Shown: positions 16,751 through 25,142 of the stretch, one piece after another
Layout of the letters: every line of letters starts with the position of its first letter
Position numbering within the stretch: position 1 is the first letter of the stretch
DNA from: JACKFB01 sp041389525
GTDB taxonomy: Bacteria; Myxococcota_A; UBA9042; PHBI01; JACKFB01
Direction: 5' to 3'
Assembly (NCBI GenBank): GCA_041389525.1
Contig: JAWKRR010000028.1
Location: forward strand, 29,075-93,074
Length of the DNA: 64,000 nt
Translations under genes and position numbers: made by a program
The notes under the pieces: model-generated
Seen by the model: the letters and a program-made list of their open reading frames with translations, nothing else
What the model was told of the DNA's origin: nothing
Database searches by the model: none

Positions 16751-17890
16751 ATGACCGCATCTAGATCGCCCCGCTCTCTGCCGCAGGCTCTGCGTTTCGC
16801 TGTCAGCTCCGCGCTGCGTGGATCCCGGATGGGGCTGCTCGCCGCCGCGTTCGCGTTCGCGGCGGTCGCCGGGCTGGGCCTGATGGTCGCTGCGCCTGCG
16901 CACGCCGTGGGCAACTGCAACGGCAAGCAGTGCGGGCCCGACGGGGACGGCGGGACCTGCGGCGGTTGCCCACAGAGCTTCATCTGCAACGGCACCGGGC
17001 AGTGCATCCCCACCTGCCAGGACTGGTGCGGCGCGAGGAATCTGAAGTGCGGGCCCGACGGCTGCGGCGGGCAGTGCGGCAAGTGCGGACCGGGCCAGGA
17101 GTGCGGCGAGGAGGGGGTCTGCACCGGCGAGTGCATCCCGGACTGCTCGGGCAAGACCTGCGGCGACGACGAGTGCGGCGGCTCCTGCGGCGGCGGCCCG
17201 GTGACCGACGCGTGCATCAACTATCAGTGTGAGGCCGGCGCCTGCGTGAAGCAGTGCGAACTGAAGAACTGTGGCCCCGACGGCTGCGGCAGCGTGTGCG
17301 GAAACTGCCTTGTAGGGAACACCTGCGAGAGCGGGGTCTGCGCGAAGTGCACCAGCGTGGACTGCACCGGAAAGCAGTGCGGCGACGACGGGTGCGGCGG
17401 CTCCTGCGGGAGCTGCCCGGCCGACCAGAGCTGCTCGAACAATAAGTGCATCGGCGGCTGCGAGGCGGACTGCTCGGGGCGGCAGTGCGGACCTGACGGG
17501 TGCGGTGGTTCCTGCGGCGATTGCCCCTCGGCGCTGAGCTGCGTCGGCGGGTCCTGCGCGTGCGTCCCCGCCTGCTCCGGCAAGGAGTGCGGCCCCGACG
17601 GCTGCGGCGGGATCTGCGGAAACTGCGGCACCGGGGAGACCTGCGACTCGGCGAACGGCCGCTGCGTGGTGACGACGCCGCGCACGCCCGGCGGCAACAT
17701 CGGCTCGACGGAGTGCCCCGCCGGCTTCACCTGGGACTCGCTGGCGGCGAGCTGCGTGAAGGGCTCGACGCCGGGTTCAGGCGCCACCGAGGGCAGCGGC
17801 GGCTGCGCGGGTGGCGCTGGCGGGGTCGCTTGGCTCGGCGGGCTGCTGCTGGCGTTGGCGATGATGCGGCGGCGCCGCGCGACCACGTGA
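16751..17890 (+). CDS. Cys-rich repeat surface protein with MYXO-CTERM-like anchor
   Basis: 379 aa. ATG 16751 was chosen because GAGG lies 10 bases upstream; in-frame ATGs at 16736 and 16718 would extend it by 5 or 11 residues. A long signal peptide ends near APAHA. The mature part holds seven imperfect repeats of roughly 35-40 residues built on C-x-G-K/R-x-CGPDGCGGxCGxC, with more than 50 cysteines in all. The C-terminus is SGGCAGGAGG, a hydrophobic helix (VAWLGGLLLALAMM) and RRRR, the layout of MYXO-CTERM sorting tails. The repeats recall Cys-rich modules common in myxobacterial secreted proteins. It overlaps the next gene by GTGA (4 bp), so expression is coupled to the enzymes downstream. 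Confidence 0.8.
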   Translation: MTASRSPRSLPQALRFAVSSALRGSRMGLLAAAFAFAAVAGLGLMVAAPAHAVGNCNGKQCGPDGDGGTCGGCPQSFICNGTGQCIPTCQDWCGARNLKCGPDGCGGQCGKCGPGQECGEEGVCTGECIPDCSGKTCGDDECGGSCGGGPVTDACINYQCEAGACVKQCELKNCGPDGCGSVCGNCLVGNTCESGVCAKCTSVDCTGKQCGDDGCGGSCGSCPADQSCSNNKCIGGCEADCSGRQCGPDGCGGSCGDCPSALSCVGGSCACVPACSGKECGPDGCGGICGNCGTGETCDSANGRCVVTTPRTPGGNIGSTECPAGFTWDSLAASCVKGSTPGSGATEGSGGCAGGAGGVAWLGGLLLALAMMRRRRATT

Positions 17891-19740
17891 ACCGAGACGC
17901 GGCGTCTTCGGTGAACGGCGCCGACGCGTTCCGGGTCGTCGGGGGCGAGCGGACGGTTCACGCGCTGCACGGCCCGCAGCACCTGGGTGAGCCGCTGTGG
18001 CCGGAGCCCTACCTGCACGCCGCCGGCAGCGAGGCGGCCGCGCGGGCCTGGGCGGGGCGCGGGCTGGCGGCGGCCGCGACGGAGCGCTGGGAGCACGGGC
18101 TGCTCGCGGAGGTCTGCGACCGCGACCGGCTCGACGCGCTGGCGGCCCAGTGGGGCGAATCGCGAGTCGCGGACGCGCGGATCGGGAGGGTGGACGGCCG
18201 CGGGCCGGAGCCGGCCGACCTCGCGGCGATGGCGCGCTTGGGGGCGCGGGGCTGGCTGCGCCCGCTGGTGCGCGCGTTCGAGCACGTGGGTGCGAAGGCG
18301 GCGTGGGTAGGCGGTGGTGACGCCGACCTGGGCGGAGAGCACGCGCCGGCCCTGGCGGCGATTCGAGCGGCGAAGACGCGGCCGCGGCTGGCGGTCCTCG
18401 AGGCGTGGATGGCGCAGCGGAGCGAGCCCAGCCTCGAAGGCGACGACGCCGAGATCGCCGCCTGGGGCCTCGGCGAAGACCCGGAGCCGCCCCCGCCGTG
18501 GCGCGGCGCCTGGATCGCGCTGGAGTGCCTGGACCGCGCCCTCGACGCCTACGCCGGCGGCCGCTCGTGGTTCATCGAGCGGGTCCCCGAGCACTGTCGC
18601 GCCCTGTGGCCCCTGAGAAATCTCATGCGGCTGGCCGACCGCAGCGGCTGCGCCCTGGCCGAGATGCGGTTTTCGGACTTCGAGGCCCTGGAGGCCTTCG
18701 CGCCCGAGCTGCCGGTCCTCTGCCTGGACCGCGAGATCTACGGCGGCGGCTTCGACCACGACCTCTTCCACCGGCTCTGCCCGATGCCCCGCACCGGGTC
18801 ACGGCGCGCCGACGAGTGGGGCCTCCTGGCCATCGAGTCCGCCGCTCAGGCCTTCAACGGCTTGGTCTTCGACGGCCGCCACCTGGGCCCGACCTACGAC
18901 GGGCACGCCCGCTGGCGTGGCTACGCGCTCTTTGAGGCGATGGAGCGAGCCTTCGGGCTGAGCACGCTGCCGGAGCAGCTCGCCGCGTTTCGGATCCTCG
19001 GGCTGGTCTGCCACCCTCGCTTCTCCGGCGACGCGGCGGCGGTCTGGGCTGCGCTGGTCCCGAACGGGGTGTCGCCCGCGGCCGCCGAGCGCCTCATCGC
19101 GCGCTACGGGCGCTACGTTCGGCTCGACGCCGCCTGGGTAGACGGGCTGCACGCCCGCTACGAGACCGCGGCCTTCCACGCCTTCGGTGGGCTGCTGAGC
19201 GACCGCTTCGCCGGCAGCCTCCGCCAGACCTTCGCGGCGGTGGACCGCATGGTGCGCGACGCCGAGGACGTCGACCTGCGCACCACCGACCTCGCGGCGA
19301 CCGGGCAGGCCGCCGAGGCCGCGGAGGGCGCCCGCTGGCTGGCGCAGAAGTGCGCGGAGCTTGAGCACCTGACCCAGCGCCAGGGCGCCCCGGAGCTGGC
19401 CCGCCGCGCGGGCCTCGACGCGGTGGCCGGCGAAGCACGCGAGCTGCGCGCGCGCTTGGTGGCTGTCCGCGATGCCGCGGCCCAGGCGGCCCAGGGCCGA
19501 CCCTCCGAGTCGCGAGACACCGAGACGCTCGAGCGAGCGGCCACGGCGCTGGCCCACGACCTCGATTCCCTCGCCCACCGGTTCGACGGCAGCGTCCGAA
19601 CGCTCCGTGCCGCGCAGGCCGACGGTCTGGGCGGCCCCGCCATCCCGGAGGACTTCCGGACCGCGGTCCGCGAGCTCTTCCACGGCGTGGACTGCACGCC
19701 ACCCGCGCACTTCGGCGCCGACTCGCCGGGGGCCGCGTGA
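17887..19740 (+). CDS. Uncharacterised 617-aa soluble protein
   Basis: Starts at GTG 17887 inside the stop of the Cys-rich gene (GTGA) and ends inside the GTG of the next gene, again GTGA. No signal peptide or TM segment was seen. The middle has conspicuous conserved-looking stretches (LCLDREIYGGGFDHDLFHR, ESAAQAFNGLVFDGRHLG) rich in Asp/His that could bind metal or a cofactor. The last 170 residues are helical with coiled-coil character (QAAEAAEGARWLAQKCAELEHL). I do not recognise the family. The strict gene coupling says it acts with the Cys-rich protein and the two enzymes downstream. Confidence 0.75.
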   Translation: MNRDAASSVNGADAFRVVGGERTVHALHGPQHLGEPLWPEPYLHAAGSEAAARAWAGRGLAAAATERWEHGLLAEVCDRDRLDALAAQWGESRVADARIGRVDGRGPEPADLAAMARLGARGWLRPLVRAFEHVGAKAAWVGGGDADLGGEHAPALAAIRAAKTRPRLAVLEAWMAQRSEPSLEGDDAEIAAWGLGEDPEPPPPWRGAWIALECLDRALDAYAGGRSWFIERVPEHCRALWPLRNLMRLADRSGCALAEMRFSDFEALEAFAPELPVLCLDREIYGGGFDHDLFHRLCPMPRTGSRRADEWGLLAIESAAQAFNGLVFDGRHLGPTYDGHARWRGYALFEAMERAFGLSTLPEQLAAFRILGLVCHPRFSGDAAAVWAALVPNGVSPAAAERLIARYGRYVRLDAAWVDGLHARYETAAFHAFGGLLSDRFAGSLRQTFAAVDRMVRDAEDVDLRTTDLAATGQAAEAAEGARWLAQKCAELEHLTQRQGAPELARRAGLDAVAGEARELRARLVAVRDAAAQAAQGRPSESRDTETLERAATALAHDLDSLAHRFDGSVRTLRAAQADGLGGPAIPEDFRTAVRELFHGVDCTPPAHFGADSPGAA

Positions 19741-22211
19741 CCCTCCCAGAGCCCCCCCTGCGCGAGGCCCTAGCCCGCGCCGCCGGATGGCTGGCCGCGC
19801 AGCCCGGGCTCCCCATCCTCGAGGCCCGCGCGGCGACCGGCGCCACGATCCGCTGCAGCGACCTGCCCTACGCCGCCGCCGCCGCCGCCTGGCTCACCCG
19901 CCGCACCGCGGCGCTGGCGCCCCCCGATTCGCGAGTCGCCACCTGGCTAAAAGACGCCTGTGACCCCGACGGCTGGGTGCGCTTCTTCGGCCCCGCCCAC
20001 CCCGATCTCATCGGCCCCGACCTCGATGACACCGCGCTCACCTGGTCGGAGCGCCGCGCGCTCACCGGCGACGAGCCCCCCACAGCGCTGCATGCCGCCG
20101 TCCTCGCCGCCCGACGCTCGAGCGGCGCCTTCGACACCTGGCCCTCCCCGCCCGAAGACGGCCCGCCCTCCGAGATCGACGCCGTGGCCCACACCAACGT
20201 CGTCGCCTACCTCGCCGCCCTCGGCCACCGCGAGCCCGACGCCTGGCTGGCGGCCCACCTCGCCGACAACCCGGTCGCCGAGGGCCGCCGCGCCGCCGGC
20301 ACCCCCTACTACCCCGACCCCGCCGCCCTGCCGGTCTTCCTCCGTCGCGCCGTCGATCTCGGCGCCACCCACCGCGCCGCCACCCCAAAAAACCTCGACA
20401 TTCACACGCTCCTCGGAGCCTGCGCCCTCGCCGTCCCCGGCCAACCCAGCGCGGCCCTCGCCGCCCGCGCCCTCCTCTCGCTCCAAGCCCCCGACGGCGC
20501 GTTCCCCTGGGCGCCCGTCTTCGTCGGCGGCCCGCGCACAGGCTTCCCCGGCGGCGCGACCCTCGCGCGCCCATCCTTCGGCGGCCCCGTGCTCTCGACC
20601 GCGCTCGCCGTCGACGCCTTGGCGCGCATGCTCGGCCTGCCCCTGCCCGCCGCGCCGCCAGCCCGCCCCGCGCCAGCCCCGATGCCCGACACCGCGGCGA
20701 GCTGGCCCCTGCTCGCCGGCCCGCTGGACGTCCAGCACACCCTGGTCGCCCGCGAGCTCGCCTCAGCGCTGCGCCCCTTCCTCGTGGGCCCCGCCGGCGA
20801 GCTGCCCCTCGACCTCGGGCCGACCGAGGCAGGCCAGCCCGCCTTCTGCGCGGCCGGCCCCTGGAGCGTCAGCTACCGCGGCCCCCGCGCCCCCGACGCC
20901 GCCGAGGCCCGCGCGCTGCGAGCCCTCGCCCACCGCCTCGCCGAGCGCCTCCCCCAAGGCCCACCCCCGCCCGCCGCGCGCCCGCCGTCCGCTCCCCCTG
21001 AGCCCGCGATGCCCTCCGTTTTCGCTGATCTCGCCTCACGATTCGAGGCCGCGCCCGTCGCCTCCGGCCCCATCCGCGTCCACCTCGAACCCGACGCCAC
21101 CGCCGCGCCCGCCGCCCCCGCGCTCGCCGCCGCCCTCAGCACCGCCCGCAGACGCCGCCTCACCCTCGAGCTCAGCGGCCTCGCCCACTGCGCCCTCCCC
21201 AGCGACGAAGCCTGGCTGGTCTCAAGCCAGCCCGTCCGCCCCCCCGCCGCGGCCTGCCACCGCTGCGTCCGCGCCCCTGTGTGCCCCGGCCCGGGCCCCC
21301 ACCGCCTCCGCCCGCGCACCTCCGACACGCCCTGGTTCCCCCTCGACCGCCTCGCCACCGCCTGGCGCGCCCACTTCGCCACCCCGCCGGCCGCCCTCTG
21401 GCCCGCCTTCGCCGCCGCCCTCCACGACCTCGGCCGCGGCCCCGATCTCGGCGACACCCTCTGGTCCCCCACCCTCGCCGTCGACGTGACCGCCGGCCGC
21501 CTCGACCCGAGCTGGCGCCTGGCCGCCTTCTACGGCCGCCGCGACGGCACCCGCGCCCCCGGCGCCGCCCTCCTCCACGCGCTGCCAGCCCTCGCCGCCA
21601 CAGCGCAGTCCGCCGCGACCCCCTTCACCACCGACGCCCACGGCCTCCGCGACGCCCTGACCCCCGCCGCCGCGCGCCTCCCCGCCTACCCGGGCCTCCA
21701 GGTCGACCCCACCCCCACCGGCGCCTCCGCCGCCCTCAGCGTCTACCTCGACACCGACCACCTCCCCGCCGCCGAGGCCTGGGCCGCAGCCCAATCCGTC
21801 GCCATCCGCCTCGGCCTCACCCTCGCGTCGCCGCCGGCCGCCCCGCGCCTGCTCGGCCTCTCCGCCCACCTCGACGCCCGCGGCGCCGCCACCCTCGACC
21901 TCTACGCCCGCCTGGACCTCCGCAGCCCCGCCGCCTGGTCCCCGCCCCCGGACTCGCCGGCCGCCGGCCACCTCGACGCCATCGCCACCCTCCGCGTCAC
22001 CGCCGACGCCCCGCCCGCCGTCCGCAAGTGGGACCTCCCCTTCTGGCCGCAGGCCGTCGACGACGACGCGGTGATCGCCGCCCTCCAACTCACCGATCCA
22101 TCAGGCGCCACCACGCTAAAAGCGCTGCTCGCCGCGCCGGAGTTCACCCTGCACCCGACCACCCTCGGCACCCGCCTCGACGGCCGCCGTCTCTACCTCC
22201 GCGTATGCTGA
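19737..22211 (+). CDS. Fusion: terpene-cyclase-like toroid + SPASM-like Cys knuckle + possible ABBA-type domain
   Basis: 824 aa, GTG start. Residues about 1-310 read as an alpha/alpha toroid: the DLDDTA motif (95-100, like DxDDTA of class II terpene cyclases), AVAHTNVVAYLAALG, GTPYYPDPAALPVFLRRA and LLSLQAPDGAFPW, seen in prenyltransferase/squalene-oxidase-repeat proteins. A Pro/Ala-rich linker follows. Near 485-520, ELSGLAHCALP and CHRCVRAPVCPGPG resemble the C-terminal auxiliary cysteine region of radical SAM proteins, without a radical SAM core. Residues about 520-824 repeat strand patterns such as LSVYLDTDHL, LGLSAHLD and RLDGRRLYLRV that could be an ABBA prenyltransferase barrel. Domain calls beyond the toroid are inference. 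Unusually poor in Lys and rich in Ala/Pro. Confidence 0.7.
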   Translation: MTLPEPPLREALARAAGWLAAQPGLPILEARAATGATIRCSDLPYAAAAAAWLTRRTAALAPPDSRVATWLKDACDPDGWVRFFGPAHPDLIGPDLDDTALTWSERRALTGDEPPTALHAAVLAARRSSGAFDTWPSPPEDGPPSEIDAVAHTNVVAYLAALGHREPDAWLAAHLADNPVAEGRRAAGTPYYPDPAALPVFLRRAVDLGATHRAATPKNLDIHTLLGACALAVPGQPSAALAARALLSLQAPDGAFPWAPVFVGGPRTGFPGGATLARPSFGGPVLSTALAVDALARMLGLPLPAAPPARPAPAPMPDTAASWPLLAGPLDVQHTLVARELASALRPFLVGPAGELPLDLGPTEAGQPAFCAAGPWSVSYRGPRAPDAAEARALRALAHRLAERLPQGPPPPAARPPSAPPEPAMPSVFADLASRFEAAPVASGPIRVHLEPDATAAPAAPALAAALSTARRRRLTLELSGLAHCALPSDEAWLVSSQPVRPPAAACHRCVRAPVCPGPGPHRLRPRTSDTPWFPLDRLATAWRAHFATPPAALWPAFAAALHDLGRGPDLGDTLWSPTLAVDVTAGRLDPSWRLAAFYGRRDGTRAPGAALLHALPALAATAQSAATPFTTDAHGLRDALTPAAARLPAYPGLQVDPTPTGASAALSVYLDTDHLPAAEAWAAAQSVAIRLGLTLASPPAAPRLLGLSAHLDARGAATLDLYARLDLRSPAAWSPPPDSPAAGHLDAIATLRVTADAPPAVRKWDLPFWPQAVDDDAVIAALQLTDPSGATTLKALLAAPEFTLHPTTLGTRLDGRRLYLRVC

Positions 22212-23638
22212 CCCCCCCCGAACCCACCGAGACCATCGCCCTCGAGCCGGCCTCCATCCTGGCCCTGCTCGATCTCCACGAGGGCCAACCCCTGAGCGCC
22301 GGCCTCCAGGTCGGCCACGCCTCGCCCCACCCCGAGGGCGGCCTGCTCCTCAGCTTCCCAGTCCCCCCCGGCCGCCACACCGTGGGCCTCCAGCTACGCC
22401 AGCGCGACGACGCCCTCCCCGTCTGGCGCCGCACCGCCCACATCGACCTCGTCACCCACATCCCCGACGACCTCGACGCCGCCGCCGTCCTCACCGCCCT
22501 CGGCCCCCTGGTCGACCGCCTCGACGCCCTCGACGGCCCCCACACCCGCGTCACCGCCCCCCCGCGCCCAGGCGTCCCGCCGCCCCCACCGCGCCGCCTC
22601 GACCTCCCCCCCGAGCGCCGCGACGAGGCCCCCAGCCTCTACGACTTCGGCCGCGTCCACGTCCTCGACCTCGCCAGCGATTGCCACCAGGGCTGCTCGT
22701 TCTGCTCGGCCCGCACTCGCTTCTCGCCCGTCGCCCGCTTCGATGACGCCGCCTTCGCCCGCATCACCGCGTCCCTGCACGCCGCCCGCGCCGACGGCTT
22801 CGAGGTCCTGCGCCTGTCGGGCCTGGACCCCCTGACCCACCCCCGCGCCGTCGACGCCGTCCGCCACGCCGTCGCCCTCGGCTTTCGCCACGTCCACATC
22901 TACTCGCCGAGCACCCGCTACGCCGACGCCGCCTTCCTCGACGCCCTGCTCGGCGCCCTGGCCCCCGCCGACTTCACCCTGCACGTCCCGATCTACGGCG
23001 GCGACCCCGAGCTGCACGACCGGGTCACCGCCACCCCCGGCAGCTTCGCCCGCGTCGTCGCCGGCCTCGACGCCCTGGCCGCCCGCGAGCGCCTCGCCCA
23101 CGTCCTCTTCGTGACCGTCGTGACCGCCGAGAACGCCGCCGGCCTGCCCGATCTCCGCCGCCTCACCCAGCGCTACGCCCGCCCGGTCCACGTCTTTCTG
23201 CCCTTCCCGGCCACCCCCGACCCCCGCGATCGCTTCTTCGAGGTCGCCCTCCCCCAACGGGATCTCGTCGCGCCCATGCTGGCCTGCGACCCACCGCTCG
23301 GCCTGTCCGCGCTGCTGCCCTGCGTGCGCTTTCACCACCAGCGCGAGACAAGCCAGCCCGCCTGGACCCTCGGCGGCCTGCGCCCGGTCGCGGCCCTCGA
23401 CGGCAACCTCTTTGAGCTCGGCACCTACCAGCGCATGGACGACGGCGCCGCCACCCGCGCCTTCACCATCCCGGTCGTCCGCTGCCCGCACATCGAAGCG
23501 TGCGCCCTCGCCGAGGTCTGCCCGCGCGCCGTCTACGTCGCCTACGCCGAGCGCTTCGGGCTCGCCGAGCTGTCCCCGGTCAGCGCGTCGGAGCTCGCGG
23601 CCTCCGGGCTGTGCGGCTCAGAGTCCTCAGCCGGGTAG
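22205..23638 (+). CDS. Radical SAM enzyme of the Cys-rich/toroid operon
   Basis: 477 aa. ATG 22205 overlaps the previous gene by 7 bp. The N-terminal 150 residues form an accessory region. The radical SAM cluster is C-x3-C-x2-C in DCHQGCSFCSAR (about 160-167), followed by VLRLSGLDPLTHP in the SAM-binding position and a TIM-barrel-like continuation (HVHIYSPSTRY, DFTLHVPIYGG). The C-terminus has RCPHIEACALAEVCPR, a possible auxiliary-cluster or SPASM-like cysteine set. It is probably a cytoplasmic modifying enzyme whose substrate is unknown; operon position suggests the Cys-rich protein or a small molecule. Its 3' end overlaps the convergent VOC gene by 97 bp. Confidence 0.85.
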   Translation: MLTPPEPTETIALEPASILALLDLHEGQPLSAGLQVGHASPHPEGGLLLSFPVPPGRHTVGLQLRQRDDALPVWRRTAHIDLVTHIPDDLDAAAVLTALGPLVDRLDALDGPHTRVTAPPRPGVPPPPPRRLDLPPERRDEAPSLYDFGRVHVLDLASDCHQGCSFCSARTRFSPVARFDDAAFARITASLHAARADGFEVLRLSGLDPLTHPRAVDAVRHAVALGFRHVHIYSPSTRYADAAFLDALLGALAPADFTLHVPIYGGDPELHDRVTATPGSFARVVAGLDALAARERLAHVLFVTVVTAENAAGLPDLRRLTQRYARPVHVFLPFPATPDPRDRFFEVALPQRDLVAPMLACDPPLGLSALLPCVRFHHQRETSQPAWTLGGLRPVAALDGNLFELGTYQRMDDGAATRAFTIPVVRCPHIEACALAEVCPRAVYVAYAERFGLAELSPVSASELAASGLCGSESSAG

Positions 23639-24021
23639 CGGATGCACCAGACGCGGTTGCCGGCCGGGTCGCACAGCTCAAAAAAGCAGGCGCCGTCTTG
23701 TTCGTTGAGGGCTCCGACGCGCTGAACCCCGCGCGCGATCAGGGCCGCCCGGCTGCCCGCGGGGTCCGCGACCTCGAGCAGCAGCACCGCCCCCACGGTC
23801 GCCGCCGCCGGCACGGCGCTCACCACCTCAGGCGTCGCCAGGACCAAGCGCGTCGGTCCATCCGCGTAGCCGGCCAGCCACGCGCCCTCGCCGCCGCGCA
23901 CGTACTCGGCCTCGAAGCCCAGATCCTCGCGGTAGAAGCGGCAGGTCGCCTCCCACCGCTCGGGCGGCACGACGATCATGACGCGCAGCCGATCTCGGGC
24001 TGGCGCGCTCTTCGCGGTCAC
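23542..24021 (-). CDS. VOC (glyoxalase/bleomycin-resistance-like) protein
   Basis: 159 aa. GTG at 24021 overlaps the stop of the upstream gene (GTGA). The fold pattern is RVMIVVPPERWEATCRFYRE..LGFEAE, a strand-rich middle and ACFFELCDPAGNRVWCIR, the end of a single VOC module. The tail of about 30 residues is Ser/Ala/Glu-rich and lies opposite the end of the radical SAM gene. VOC proteins bind metals and small ligands; the reaction here is unknown. It is the last gene of a three-gene minus-strand set with the secreted protein and the E2-like domain. Confidence 0.75.
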   Translation of the reverse strand: MTAKSAPARDRLRVMIVVPPERWEATCRFYREDLGFEAEYVRGGEGAWLAGYADGPTRLVLATPEVVSAVPAAATVGAVLLLEVADPAGSRAALIARGVQRVGALNEQDGACFFELCDPAGNRVWCIRYPAEDSEPHSPEAASSDALTGDSSASPKRSA

Positions 24022-25142
24022 CACGGGGCGCTGGGCGCGCACAGCGCCGAGACCGTCGCGGTCGCCGAGAACGAGTCCACGCTGAGCGGCAAGGGCAGCC
24101 GCCAGACGGTGGGCGCCCAGCTTCCCTGGCGCACGATCGCGATGAAGGGGCGGACGGCGCCCGCGGAGCGCACGGTGACCTCCAGGTGGCAGATGGCTGG
24201 GGTCGGGCTGGCCACGACCACCACGGCCCAGGGACCGGTCAGGCTGCCGACGACCGCGACCTCGGCGGGCGCGGGCAGGGTGCGGCGGGCGTACAGACCG
24301 TCGGCTGGGCAGCGGTGGGCCTCGCCGCCGAGGACGGCCTGGCAGAGCTGGTGCGTGCGCTGGTGCTCGGCGGTGCCACGCGTGGGGCTGGGGGCGGCGG
24401 CGTCGCAGGCGGCGCGGTCTGCTCGGAGGCCGCGAGCCAAGAGCGCCCAGCCGCAGCGCGAGGCGTCCAGGGCGGCGCCGCAGTGGGCGTCCGCGGCCGC
24501 CAGCGCGGCGACGGCCTCGTCGCAGCCGGCTCTCGCCTCGCCGGTGAGGCCCCCGCAGTCCGCGACGTCGCCGGTCCACACCGCGCGGCAGAGCTTCGCC
24601 GCCGTGCCGCCGAGGGCCGCGCACCCCTCGACGCCGCCGCGGGTCGCGCGCCAGATGGCCAGCCAGTCGAGGCAGGGCTGCTGCTCGACGGGGTCGAGGG
24701 CGGCGCAGGCGGCGTCCTCGCGGCCAGCCATGGCGCGGCAGGCGGCGCCGCTGAGCCGGCCGCGTTTGGGGGCCAGATCCTCAGGCGGGGGCTGGCTGAT
24801 TCGGGCGGCGACCGCCAGCGGCACCAGCGCCTCGCGGACGCGGACCAGGGCCGGCGCGACGAAGGCGTACTCGGCTTGGTCGAACCAGGCCGAGGCTTGG
24901 AGCTGGGCGAGGTTCACCGTCTCGCCGGTCACCGTGACGAAGAGGCGGCGGGCGCCGGCCAGCGCGGCCTCGTGGGCCTTCCGCGCTTGAATCCGGTCGG
25001 CGGGGCACTCGAGCAGGCCGCGATCGGCGTCGTCTTCGTAGCCGTCGGCGGGCGGCCCGGCGTCGGGGGCCTCGGCGTGGGCGGGCGCGACCAGCGCGAA
25101 CAAGGCCGCGGCGGCGACCACTGAGAGACGGCTAAAGCGCAT
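24018..25142 (-). CDS. Secreted Cys-containing protein of unknown function
   Basis: 374 aa. ATG 25142 is preceded by GAGG; a second ATG 9 bases upstream is possible. A signal peptide ends at PAHA. The mature protein is helical with scattered cysteines spaced like a small Cys-rich helical array (GAACRAMAGREDAACAALDP, QPCLDWLAIW, CAALGGTAAKLC). The C-terminal 100 residues look beta-rich. No family was recognised. Its start overlaps the end of the E2-like gene and its stop overlaps the VOC start, so the three form an operon. It is probably periplasmic or exported. Confidence 0.7.
   Translation of the reverse strand: MRFSRLSVVAAAALFALVAPAHAEAPDAGPPADGYEDDADRGLLECPADRIQARKAHEAALAGARRLFVTVTGETVNLAQLQASAWFDQAEYAFVAPALVRVREALVPLAVAARISQPPPEDLAPKRGRLSGAACRAMAGREDAACAALDPVEQQPCLDWLAIWRATRGGVEGCAALGGTAAKLCRAVWTGDVADCGGLTGEARAGCDEAVAALAAADAHCGAALDASRCGWALLARGLRADRAACDAAAPSPTRGTAEHQRTHQLCQAVLGGEAHRCPADGLYARRTLPAPAEVAVVGSLTGPWAVVVVASPTPAICHLEVTVRSAGAVRPFIAIVRQGSWAPTVWRLPLPLSVDSFSATATVSALCAPSAPW

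Noticed and set aside
16751..17890. Metallothionein or small toxin
   Set aside because: Signal peptide, regular 35-40 residue repeats and a MYXO-CTERM-like tail point to an anchored extracellular protein instead.
19960..21489. 509-residue open frame in another frame inside the toroid gene
   Set aside because: Pro/Ser/Arg-only low-complexity translation produced by the GC-rich codons of the real gene.
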